In this document: one piece after another, positions 1 to 6,069 of the stretch
Position numbering within the stretch: the stretch's first letter is position 1
How the letters are laid out: each line of letters opens with the position of its first letter
Source: an uncultured Erysipelotrichaceae bacterium
Lineage (GTDB): Bacteria > Bacillota_I > Bacilli_A > RF39 > UBA660
DNA: 7,013 nt
Direction: 5' to 3'
Assembly (NCBI GenBank): GCA_951801995.1
Contig: CATOOY010000056.1
Span: 1 to 7,013, forward strand
Made by a program: the position numbers and the translations under genes
Notes under the pieces: generated by a model
What the model was told of the DNA's origin: nothing
Databases searched by the model: none
What the model saw: the letters and a program-made list of their open reading frames with translations, nothing else

Positions 1-877
1 CTTTCGCTACAAAAATTTCATTTAAAGAAGGTTCCTCTACTTCAAATTTTGTAATATTTTTCATTTTCTTTATTTTATCAAAAACATCATTTACATATTT
101 ATCAGATTCTATCTTTATTTCAAATTCATCTGCTTTTTCGATTACTTCTAATACCCCTTTGATTTTAGAAATTTCTTTTTTATCTATTTCTCCTTTTACT
201 ATAATATTTTTTTTACGATATTTTGTTTTAATGTCTTTCAAATATCCATCTAATACTACTTTTCCTCTCATAATAATAGAAAGCTTTTTACAGAAAAGTT
301 CTACATGTTCCATTCTATGAGAAGAAAATATAATCATACTTCCTTCTTTTGCCATTTCTGATATTTCTTTTTTAAAAAGCTCTACATTAAAAGGGTCCAA
401 TCCTGAAAAAGGTTCATCTAAAATCAATAATTTTGGTCTATTTAATATAGCCATTATAAATTGTATTTTTTGTTGATTCCCTTTTGATAGTTCTTTTATT
501 TTTCTATTTTTATATTCTTCTATACCGAATTTTTTTAGAAGTTCTTCTAATCTTTTTTCTATTTCTTTTTTATTCATATTTTTTAATGTTCCATAAAAAA
601 TAGCTTGTTCAAAAACGGTTAATTTTGTAAGTAAACTTCTTTCTTCTGTTAAAAAACCGATTTGATCTGTTACACTATAATCTATTTTTTTCCCATTAAG
701 TGTTATTTTTCCACTACTTGGGTCTAACAAACCCATAATCATACGAAATGTAGTTGTTTTTCCTGCTCCATTTACTCCTAAAAGTCCAAAAATTTCTCCT
801 TCTTTTACTTCAAAAGATAGATCATCTACAGCCTTAAATGCATCATAATACTTTGTTACATGCTCTATTTTTAACAT
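1..877 (-). CDS. ABC transporter ATP-binding protein, YhaQ-like with DUF4162-type C-terminus (3' end cut by window edge)
   Basis: This is the ATPase subunit of an ABC-2 type exporter; it would hydrolyse ATP on the cytoplasmic face to drive a membrane permease that should lie just beyond the left edge. The translation begins MLKIEHVTKYYDAFKAVDDL. The ABC domain shows Walker A GVNGAGKTT (residues 34-42), the signature LSKGNQQK (130-137), Walker B LLILDEP with catalytic Glu155, the D-loop SGLD, and switch His187 in SSH. The region normally holding the Q-loop reads GFLTEERSL, an E-E-R pattern typical of the YhaQ/DUF4162 group. Residues about 220-292 form the small C-terminal domain and end in SLNEIFVAK, the usual ending of this group, so only a few codons are missing. 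GGAGG at 884-888 lies 6 bases before the ATG and fixes the start. The gene has its own promoter. The substrate cannot be told from the ATPase. Confidence 0.93.
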   Translation of the reverse strand, partial: MLKIEHVTKYYDAFKAVDDLSFEVKEGEIFGLLGVNGAGKTTTFRMIMGLLDPSSGKITLNGKKIDYSVTDQIGFLTEERSLLTKLTVFEQAIFYGTLKNMNKKEIEKRLEELLKKFGIEEYKNRKIKELSKGNQQKIQFIMAILNRPKLLILDEPFSGLDPFNVELFKKEISEMAKEGSMIIFSSHRMEHVELFCKKLSIIMRGKVVLDGYLKDIKTKYRKKNIIVKGEIDKKEISKIKGVLEVIEKADEFEIKIESDKYVNDVFDKIKKMKNITKFEVEEPSLNEIFVAK

Positions 878-895
878 ATACTGCCTCCTATAAAT

Positions 896-924
896 ATTAT
901 AGCATAAATCTATAGAAAGATAAA
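896..924 (-). promoter_or_regulatory. Predicted sigma-A-type promoter of the ABC ATPase gene
   Basis: The minus strand carries TATAAT at 896-901 preceded by TGC, giving an extended -10 (TG-n-TATAAT). At 17-bp spacing the -35 is only a weak TTTATC (919-924). Transcription would start near 889, directly before the GGAGG ribosome site, leaving a leader of roughly 12 bases. The -10 element is the strong part of the call; the -35 is tentative. Confidence 0.6.
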
Positions 925-930
925 TTTATT

Positions 931-959
931 TTAAAAGAAAAAACTATATTATATAGTTT
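931..959 (-). terminator. Rho-independent-like terminator after rseP
   Basis: On the minus strand AAACTATAT and ATATAGTTT form a near-perfect palindrome (941-959), followed at once by a T-run interrupted by a single C. The hairpin shares two bases with the rseP stop codon. The stem has one G-C pair on each arm and is otherwise A-T, so it may be weak, but its position between an operon end and a new promoter supports the call. Confidence 0.55.
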
Positions 960-1998
960 ATAAAAATAATCTTACAATATCTTGGCAAGTAATAAATATC
1001 ATTAAAATCATTAAAACTGCCATTCCTATTCCATGAATTAAATTTTCTGTTTTTTCATTTACTTTTTTCCCTCTGATTTTTTCTATTATCATAAAGAAAA
1101 TACGTCCTCCATCAAAAGCAGGTATAGGAAGAAGGTTGATAAATCCTACATTAATACATAAATAAGCAATCAAGTATATAATATTTATGAAGCCTGCTGC
1201 TGCAGATTGTCCTACTATTGCAAAAATACCAATAGGTCCTGATAGGTTTCCTATTCCTAGTTTTCCTGTACATAAATAAAAAATAATATGTATCATTTGA
1301 TTTAAAAGACTTATACATTTTTCAAAAGCATATGTGAATGCTGGGATTATTCCCTTTCTTATTTTGTTTTTTAAAGAGAATCCATATTTATATGTTGTTT
1401 TTCCATTTTCTTTTACTTTGGTTGGTGCTACTATTACATCTTCTGTTTTTTCATTTTGATGTTTTACTGTAAAAGTAATTGTTTTTCCGTTTTCTATTTG
1501 TAAATACAAAAGTAGCATATCAGATGAAGATACTTTTTTATGATTAATATGTGTTATTTCGTCCCCTTTTTGCATATTGGTTTTTGAAGAATTATATTTT
1601 TTGTCTATTTCTTCTATATATGTTTCTTTAGAAGGGGATCCTTCTATGAGTCCAACTATAAACAATAAAATAAGAGCTAGTAAAAAGTTAAATGCTACAC
1701 CTGCTATTATTGTTAAAAATCTTTGCATCCATGTCTTTTCTTGTAAGTGTTTTTCTTTTGGTATTTCTTCATCGTATTCTACACTTTCTCCTGCCATACT
1801 AACATAACCACCAATGGGAAATAGTCGAATTGCATACATGGTTTCATCATTTTTTCGATGCCATGAGAATAATTTTGGACCCATTCCAAGTGAAAACTCA
1901 TAAATATAAATGCCTGCTTTTTTAGCAAAGATAAAATGTCCTAACTCATGAATCAAAACAGTAATACCTAGTACAAAAATAAAATATATAAGTGTCAT
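958..1998 (-). CDS. rseP: RseP/RasP-type site-2 intramembrane zinc metalloprotease
   Basis: This is a membrane-embedded protease of the M50B family that cleaves membrane-spanning substrates such as anti-sigma factors and leftover signal peptides. The zinc motif HELGH is at residues 17-21 in the first membrane helix. The third zinc ligand lies in LLPIPAFDGGR (Asp296) near the C-terminus. Further helices are at about 94-117, 270-290 and 324-345, with a single PDZ-like region at about 115-205 facing outward. At 346 residues it is slightly shorter than B. subtilis RasP (about 420). The AGGAGG at 2003-2008 precedes the ATG by 4 bases and overlaps the cdsA stop, implying translational coupling. It is the last gene of uppS-cdsA-rseP; dxr, usually found between cdsA and rseP in Firmicutes, is absent. 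Substrates are unknown. The family call is very secure. Confidence 0.96.
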   Translation of the reverse strand: MTLIYFIFVLGITVLIHELGHFIFAKKAGIYIYEFSLGMGPKLFSWHRKNDETMYAIRLFPIGGYVSMAGESVEYDEEIPKEKHLQEKTWMQRFLTIIAGVAFNFLLALILLFIVGLIEGSPSKETYIEEIDKKYNSSKTNMQKGDEITHINHKKVSSSDMLLLYLQIENGKTITFTVKHQNEKTEDVIVAPTKVKENGKTTYKYGFSLKNKIRKGIIPAFTYAFEKCISLLNQMIHIIFYLCTGKLGIGNLSGPIGIFAIVGQSAAAGFINIIYLIAYLCINVGFINLLPIPAFDGGRIFFMIIEKIRGKKVNEKTENLIHGIGMAVLMILMIFITCQDIVRLFL

Positions 1999-2006
1999 AA
2001 AGCCTC

Positions 2007-2807
2007 CTAAATGATTGTCATAAAAAACATAAATCCCATTAAAATAAAGATAATACTATCTAATCTATCTAAAATGCCTCCATGCCCTGGCATGATGTTA
2101 GAAAAGTCTTTTGTTCCATAATATCTTTTCATTGCAGAAAAAATTAGATCTCCAAATTGTCCTAATATAGATAAAAATAAGCCTGTAATAGCGATTGATA
2201 AAAGTGTAGCTTCTGTATCAATTACTGTTATATAAAACCAAGTGCTTATAAAAATACCCATGCATGTTCCTATTAGCATCCCTTCTATTGTTTTTTTGGG
2301 CGATATGCTTTCTAGTAACTTTGTTTTTCCAATAAGTATTCCTGCTATAAAAGCAAAGGTATCTGTAAAGATTGATATTAAAAACAGATAAATTATGAGA
2401 GCTAAACTTGCATGTCTTACAAATAATAATAAGTGAAATGCAATTCCTAAAAAGAACACTCCTCCTATTAATTCTAGGGCATCTACTATACTATATATTT
2501 TTTGGTCATGATATAGTACTGTAGGAATCAAATATGTTAAGAAAAGTCCTGCTATTACTCTAAAATCAAGTGCAAAGTGAATGGTTCTACTTGTATTTCC
2601 TGCTAATAAGATTAGTGCTATCATAATGTAGGAAACAAGTCTTATAAAAATAGGTAGTTCTTTTTTGATACTTTTTACATCTAGAAATTCTTTTAATCCT
2701 AACATAGCTACTATAAAAATAGCTGTATCAAAAATAAGACCTCCATCTATAAAAATAGGAATAAATATAAGGAGTGCAACAAATGCACTAATGATTCTTG
2801 TTTTCAT
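2007..2807 (-). CDS. cdsA: Phosphatidate cytidylyltransferase (CDP-diacylglycerol synthase)
   Basis: CdsA is an integral membrane enzyme that joins CTP and phosphatidic acid to give CDP-diacylglycerol and pyrophosphate, the branch-point precursor of phosphatidylglycerol and related phospholipids. The 266-residue product is almost entirely hydrophobic helices. It carries the conserved TDTFAFIAGILIGK (148-161) and SPKKTIEG (169-176), followed by the family signature at about 224-250: SAMKRYYGTKD, then PGHGGILDRLD. Length fits the family (about 260-285). The frame extends 12 codons upstream of the chosen ATG, but that part is charged and lies wholly inside uppS. MKTRIISAF starts the usual N-terminus and has GGAGG (2816-2820) 8 bases before it, so I start at 2807. 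The gene overlaps the end of uppS by 20 bases and ends 8 bases before rseP. Confidence 0.95.
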   Translation of the reverse strand: MKTRIISAFVALLIFIPIFIDGGLIFDTAIFIVAMLGLKEFLDVKSIKKELPIFIRLVSYIMIALILLAGNTSRTIHFALDFRVIAGLFLTYLIPTVLYHDQKIYSIVDALELIGGVFFLGIAFHLLLFVRHASLALIIYLFLISIFTDTFAFIAGILIGKTKLLESISPKKTIEGMLIGTCMGIFISTWFYITVIDTEATLLSIAITGLFLSILGQFGDLIFSAMKRYYGTKDFSNIMPGHGGILDRLDSIIFILMGFMFFMTII

Positions 2808-3504
2808 TTTTATTTCCTCCAAATCGTCTTTCTCTTTTTTCAAAACGAGTAATTGCTTTTTCTAATTCTTCTTTTGTAAAGTCTGGGAAGTTTACGTCTG
2901 GAAAGTCAAGTTCTGCATAGGATAATTGCCACAAGAGAAAATTACTAATTCTTTTTTCTCCACTTGTTCTTATCATTAAATCTACTGGGGGTAAATCTTG
3001 ATATAAGAATGATTCTACTTTCTTTTCATCTATTTCTTCTATTTTTATTTCTGCTTCCTTAACTTTTTCAGCAATTTTTTTACATGCATCTGTTATTTCT
3101 GCGTGTCCTCCATAATTCATACAAAAATTTACAATTAATCCTTTATTGTTTTTCGTTTTTTCTGTTATTTCTTGTTCTAATTCAATGATGTCTTTTTCTA
3201 ATGGCTCTTTTCTTCCTGAAAAAACAACTTTTATATCTTTTTTATTTAAATCTTGGCTCCATTTTTTAAATTCTGTCCTGATTAAATGCATTAGATAATC
3301 TACTTCTTTTTTTTCTCTTTTAAAATTTTCTGTTGAAAAAATATATATACTTAATACTTTTATATTTTTCTTTGCTATATATTCTGTTAATTCTTTTAAT
3401 CGTTTTAATCCTTGTTCATGTCCTTTACTAGGTGAAAGCCCTCTATTTTTCGCCCATCTTCTATTTCCATCTACAATAATAGCTAAGTGTTCTATTTTAT
3501 TCAT
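2788..3504 (-). CDS. uppS: Isoprenyl transferase / undecaprenyl diphosphate synthase
   Basis: This cytosolic cis-prenyltransferase extends farnesyl diphosphate with isopentenyl diphosphate to make the C55 lipid carrier used in peptidoglycan and wall polymer synthesis. The motif DGNRRWAK (12-19) carries the catalytic Asp12. FSTENFKR is at 56-63, NFCMNYGGHAEI at 126-137, and the diphosphate-binding IRTSGEKRISNFLLWQ at 178-193, followed by SYAEL with the metal-associated Glu198. Two differences from the E. coli enzyme are visible: Arg15 replaces Gly (also seen in other family members) and His134 stands where Arg is usual in YGGR. The product is 238 residues, a little short (family about 240-255), and ends in an Asn/Lys-rich tail after RRFGG. 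The ATG has GGTGA (3511-3515) 6 bases upstream. It is the first gene of uppS-cdsA-rseP. Chain length of the product cannot be read from sequence alone. Confidence 0.95.
   Translation of the reverse strand: MNKIEHLAIIVDGNRRWAKNRGLSPSKGHEQGLKRLKELTEYIAKKNIKVLSIYIFSTENFKREKKEVDYLMHLIRTEFKKWSQDLNKKDIKVVFSGRKEPLEKDIIELEQEITEKTKNNKGLIVNFCMNYGGHAEITDACKKIAEKVKEAEIKIEEIDEKKVESFLYQDLPPVDLMIRTSGEKRISNFLLWQLSYAELDFPDVNFPDFTKEELEKAITRFEKRERRFGGNKNENKNH
2816..2820 (-). promoter_or_regulatory. Ribosome binding site that decides the cdsA start
   Basis: GGAGG on the minus strand, 8 bases before the ATG at 2807 and located inside the 3' end of uppS. No comparable site precedes the ATG at 2843, so the shorter cdsA start is preferred. 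The overlap suggests coupled translation of uppS and cdsA. Confidence 0.8.
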
Positions 3505-3520
3505 ATTTCATCACCATTTT

Positions 3521-3549
3521 ATTATAATATAATTCTTATTATTAAACAA
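3521..3549 (-). promoter_or_regulatory. Predicted promoter of the uppS-cdsA-rseP operon
   Basis: The minus strand has TTGTTT (3544-3549), a 17-bp spacer, and a consensus TATAAT (3521-3526). The -10 lies only about 17 bases before the uppS ATG, so a start about 7 bases further on would fall within the GGTGA ribosome site. An overlapping TATATT six bases upstream (3527-3532) could be the working -10 instead. The placement right after the khpA terminator supports a promoter somewhere in this gap. Confidence 0.55.
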
Positions 3550-3619
3550 GTCTTCCTTGCATTTATCTACTTTCTTTTTTCTATAATCTTTATTTTTCAT
3601 AATATACTATTTTAATATT

Positions 3620-3643
3620 AAAAAAGATAACAAAAAGTTATCT
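3620..3643 (-). terminator. Rho-independent terminator of rpsP-khpA
   Basis: On the minus strand AGATAAC (3637-3643), a five-T loop, GTTATCT (3625-3631), and a run of six T form a 7-bp hairpin with a U-tract. The first two stem bases belong to the khpA TAG stop codon. This is the textbook shape and cleanly separates khpA from the uppS operon. Confidence 0.82.
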
Positions 3644-3884
3644 ACATGGAATCTATATTGATTTTTACTCGTTTTTCACCATTTGCATAAGCGCTCGCTT
3701 GTACGATTGTACGGATAGCATGAATAGTAGAACCTTTTCTTCCAATGATAGCTCCCATATCTTCTTCTGATACAAGTACTTCTACTACATATCCTTCTTC
3801 CGTATCAAAACCTTTTACTGATACTGTTGTTGGATCTTTTGCAATACTTTTTATCAAAAATTCTGTTAATTCTGTTGCTTTCAT
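3642..3884 (-). CDS. khpA: KhpA/YlqC-type KH-domain RNA-binding protein
   Basis: KhpA is a small RNA-binding protein that in streptococci and other Firmicutes pairs with KhpB (Jag/EloR) and affects cell elongation and division. The 80-residue product is essentially a single KH domain. The nucleic-acid-gripping GxxG loop is GRKG at 48-51, within MGAIIGRKGSTIHAIR, after the beta strand VVEVLV (33-38). Length matches the family (about 75-85). Its start directly abuts the rpsP stop with no spacer, and AAGGTG (3890-3895), inside the rpsP 3' end, serves as the ribosome site 5 bases away. rpsP-khpA is the usual Firmicutes pairing, but rimM and trmD, which commonly follow, are not here: a terminator comes at once. 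The family call is secure; the cellular role is inferred from relatives. Confidence 0.94.
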   Translation of the reverse strand: MKATELTEFLIKSIAKDPTTVSVKGFDTEEGYVVEVLVSEEDMGAIIGRKGSTIHAIRTIVQASAYANGEKRVKINIDSM

Positions 3885-4157
3885 TTATGCACCTTTTTTA
3901 TTTTTGCTTTCATGGTATGTTTTTAAAATACCTTTGTTACTAAGTAAAGATCTTACTGTATCTGTAGGAATTGCACCCTTATTTAACCAATCTAAAGTTT
4001 TATCTTCTTTGAATGTTACTTCTCCATTTAATGGATTATATGTTCCTACTTCATCGATTACTTTCCCATCTCTAGGCGCTCTTGAGTCTGCTGCTACTAC
4101 ACGATAATAAGGTCTTTTTTTTGAACCCATTCTTTTTAATCTTAATTTTACTGCCAT
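3885..4157 (-). CDS. rpsP: Small ribosomal subunit protein S16
   Basis: S16 (bS16) binds 16S rRNA in the body of the 30S subunit and is needed for its assembly. The 90-residue product starts MAVKLRLKRMGSKKRPYYRV, the diagnostic S16 N-terminus. It continues with AADSRAPRDGKVIDEVGTYN and DWLNKGAIPTDTVRSLL, all conserved family blocks, and ends in a basic tail. An in-frame ATG exists 7 codons upstream at 4178, but it lies on the predicted -10 box and the extra residues (MQERRNN) do not belong to S16. GGAGG (4164-4168) is 6 bases before the chosen ATG. The gene is first in a two-gene unit with khpA. Its promoter overlaps the terminator of the gene upstream. Confidence 0.98.
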   Translation of the reverse strand: MAVKLRLKRMGSKKRPYYRVVAADSRAPRDGKVIDEVGTYNPLNGEVTFKEDKTLDWLNKGAIPTDTVRSLLSNKGILKTYHESKNKKGA

Positions 4158-4163
4158 ATTATT

Positions 4164-4168
4164 CCTCC
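4164..4168 (-). promoter_or_regulatory. Ribosome binding site that decides the rpsP start
   Basis: GGAGG on the minus strand, 6 bases before the ATG at 4157. It falls downstream of the alternative ATG at 4178, which therefore cannot use it. Confidence 0.85.
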
Positions 4169-4176
4169 GTTCTTGC

Positions 4177-4208
4177 ATTATATTATCATTTTTTTAAAAG
4201 AGTGTCAA
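4177..4208 (-). promoter_or_regulatory. Predicted promoter of rpsP-khpA, with -35 inside the preceding terminator
   Basis: The minus strand has a consensus TTGACA (4203-4208). Downstream lie overlapping -10 candidates: TAATAT at 17-bp spacing (4180-4185) and a perfect TATAAT at 20-bp spacing (4177-4182). The TTGACA is part of the 3' arm of the terminator hairpin of the gene upstream. A ribosomal protein gene is expected to need a strong promoter, which fits the consensus -35; which -10 is used is uncertain. Confidence 0.65.
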
Positions 4209-4226
4209 CCTTTTTATGTTGACACC
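4196..4226 (-). terminator. Rho-independent-like terminator of the 586-residue membrane protein gene
   Basis: On the minus strand GGTGTCAAC (4218-4226) pairs with GTTGACACT (4201-4209). This gives eight Watson-Crick pairs plus an outer G-U, around an 8-base loop, followed by TCTTTT. The hairpin starts two bases after the TAA stop. The U-tract is short and has a C, so termination may be partial. The 3' arm doubles as the -35 box for rpsP. Confidence 0.7.
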
Positions 4227-4228
4227 TT

Positions 4229-5989
4229 TTATTCATTATATGCATTTATATTTGCATTTGTAATATCCATAATGCTATTGATAAATTTCATTAGTGTTTC
4301 ATTTTTCATCATATTTGTTAAAATCTCATTGTTTTCTACTTCTGACATCTTTTCTATTTCGATACTATTTGTTAAATCTTCTTTTATTTCTACTGCTTTT
4401 CCAATTGTACTAGTCCCATTCGTTGTTATTTTAATAGAAGCTAATTTTTGATTTTTTGATTCCATATTCAAGTCTACATTTATATTTTCTGTCTTTGTAT
4501 TTCCATTATCTTTTCTATTATTTATATATTTTCCTGTTATTTTAAATGTATCTTTACTATCTTGAATTATTAAATCATATGTATTTCCATCTTTTTCTAT
4601 AATTCCTTCTAAATCTAAGGAAGAAACTTTTATTGTTGTTTTTGACTTTGTGTTTGTTTTATTTTCATGGACAAGTGTTAGTGCTTCTGTTTCCCCACTT
4701 TTGAAAATTATTTTTTTCTCTTTCTCGTCTTTTTGATATATAGTTGTGGTGTTGCTGCTTCCATCTACTATTTCATATTGGATTGCTTTATTGTTTAATC
4801 CTTTGCAATAAACTGCAATAGTAACACCTTCCCATGCTTCTTTATTATATCCTGTTATTATTTTATCTAAATTCTTGTTTACTTCATCTTCTGTTTTATT
4901 TATTCTTTTAGCAACTGTGGATACAAATTTTTTATCTTTTTTTAATGTTTCTACTATTGATGTAATTACTTTTAAAGCATTTTCTTTATCGACTGTATAA
5001 GATATTTTTTTGACTTTTTCTTCTTTACTACCTATTTTTATTTTCTCTTTTGTGGTTTTGAAATCTTTTGCTTCTAAGGCTTCTAATAAGGCATCTTTCA
5101 CTGATTTCGTAATAATTTTCATATCTTCTAGTGATGTATTAGGATCATCAAATATTGTATCTAATTCTTCATATGGGATATTAATATATTTAGAAAACAA
5201 ATCTTTTAATTCTATATACATATTTTTTTCTTGCCCATACATGTTTATTTTTAACATATCTTTTTGATCATAAGTAAAGTTCATCAAATAAGCAATTTTT
5301 TTATTTTTATAATCCAATCCGTATGTATAATTTAAATTTATTTTATTTATTTCTTCTAATATTTTTTTTCCTTCTATTCCTAGTAATGATTCATCTACAT
5401 CACTGATAATTATATTAGCATTTGCTTCTGTTACAATGCTACTTTTTCTAGCATCCTCATAAGGACTATTTATATGGATATCTCTTGTAAGTTCTGTATA
5501 TTCTTTATTGATGGCACTTAAAAATATATTTTTAGAGTTATTATATACAAAGTATAAAATAGCAAGTATCGCTATTAATAAGGCAACTACACCTATTATA
5601 ATAGGAAATATTTTACTTTTTTTCTTTGGTGTTTCTTCTTTTTTATCATTATTTATAACTGGTGTAGGATTGATTTCTTCTTTTTCAAATGGTTCATTTG
5701 CTAATGTTTCTTCTACTTTTGTAAATAATTGTGGTTCTTCTACTTTTTGTAAATTTGTTATTTTTTGTGTATTTATTGTATCTTCTTTTGGAATTTGTGA
5801 TGTAGTATTTATATCTGTTTGACTAGAAATATTTACTTGTTGTATATTTTGTGTTACTGGTTCTTTTCTTTCTTCTATCACAGTTCTTTTTTGTTCTTCT
5901 ATACTTGCTATGTTATTATTTTCTTTTTGTAATACTGGATTTATTTCTGTTTTATTTGTTAATTTTGTGTCCTTGTTTTCTTCGTTCAT
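4229..5989 (-). CDS. Uncharacterised single-pass membrane protein with a large predicted extracellular domain
   Basis: I do not recognise a named family. The 586-residue product has three parts. Residues 1-122 are hydrophilic and rich in Glu, Lys, Thr, Asn and Gln, with Pro scattered, so probably disordered. A basic KKKSK leads into one strong membrane helix at about 127-149 (IFPIIIGVVALLIAILAILY). About 435 residues of mixed strand-like and helical sequence follow, with no further membrane segment and no cysteine motif. The positive-inside rule puts the N-terminus in the cytoplasm and the long C-terminal part outside. Alternating hydrophobic stretches (for example IIEKDGNTYDLIIQDSKD and FKITGKYINN) suggest a beta-rich fold of the kind seen in lipoprotein-like lipid carriers, but that is only an impression. 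There is no signal peptide or lipobox. AGGAGGAG (5996-6003) fixes the start. It is a monocistronic unit with its own promoter and terminator. Confidence 0.88.
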   Translation of the reverse strand: MNEENKDTKLTNKTEINPVLQKENNNIASIEEQKRTVIEERKEPVTQNIQQVNISSQTDINTTSQIPKEDTINTQKITNLQKVEEPQLFTKVEETLANEPFEKEEINPTPVINNDKKEETPKKKSKIFPIIIGVVALLIAILAILYFVYNNSKNIFLSAINKEYTELTRDIHINSPYEDARKSSIVTEANANIIISDVDESLLGIEGKKILEEINKINLNYTYGLDYKNKKIAYLMNFTYDQKDMLKINMYGQEKNMYIELKDLFSKYINIPYEELDTIFDDPNTSLEDMKIITKSVKDALLEALEAKDFKTTKEKIKIGSKEEKVKKISYTVDKENALKVITSIVETLKKDKKFVSTVAKRINKTEDEVNKNLDKIITGYNKEAWEGVTIAVYCKGLNNKAIQYEIVDGSSNTTTIYQKDEKEKKIIFKSGETEALTLVHENKTNTKSKTTIKVSSLDLEGIIEKDGNTYDLIIQDSKDTFKITGKYINNRKDNGNTKTENINVDLNMESKNQKLASIKITTNGTSTIGKAVEIKEDLTNSIEIEKMSEVENNEILTNMMKNETLMKFINSIMDITNANINAYNE

Positions 5990-6011
5990 AATACACTCCT
6001 CCTATGGTTTT

Positions 6012-6040
6012 ATTATAACATGGCGATATTTCTTTTTCAA
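6012..6040 (-). promoter_or_regulatory. Strong predicted promoter of the 586-residue membrane protein gene
   Basis: The minus strand carries TTGAAA (6035-6040), a 17-bp spacer and TATAAT (6012-6017) preceded by TGT, an extended -10. Only one base differs from the -35 consensus. Transcription would start near 6005, right before the ribosome site at 5996-6003, giving a leader of about 16 bases. Confidence 0.78.
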
Positions 6041-6042
6041 TG

Positions 6043-6069
6043 AAAAAAAGTACCTTTTATGATACTTTT
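6043..6069 (-). terminator. Rho-independent terminator after the LRR remnant
   Basis: On the minus strand AAAAGTATC (6061-6069), the loop ATAAAA, and GGTACTTTT (6046-6054) form a 9-pair stem with one U-G wobble, followed by further T residues. It lies 75 bases after the LRR stop codon and ends 2 bases before the -35 box of the next gene. There is no terminator between the unknown gene and the LRR remnant, so both probably end here. Confidence 0.75.

Noticed and set aside
2808..2843. Longer cdsA start adding 12 charged residues
   Set aside because: The extension lies wholly within uppS and lacks a ribosome site. The internal ATG has GGAGG and begins the usual CdsA N-terminus.
3511..3600. Minus-strand 29-codon frame (MKNKDYRKKK… ending at TGA) between khpA and uppS
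   Set aside because: No ribosome site, Lys/Asn/Ile content expected of AT-rich noncoding DNA, and it runs through the predicted uppS promoter. Could be tested by ribosome profiling but is not supported here.
4158..4178. Longer rpsP start adding MQERRNN
   Set aside because: This ATG coincides with the predicted -10 box, and S16 proteins begin at MAVKLRLKR, which has a proper GGAGG.
4219..4247. Plus-strand promoter from the mirrored TTGACA in the hairpin
   Set aside because: There is no good -10 at 16-18 bp spacing and no plus-strand gene to serve; the box is a by-product of the palindrome.
1577..5822. Plus-strand open frames of 66-120 codons (for example at 1577, 2665, 3745, 4173, 5010 and 5508)
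   Set aside because: Each lies opposite a well-supported minus-strand gene, gives Phe/Ser/Ile-rich antisense-like translations, and matches no family. They are shadows.
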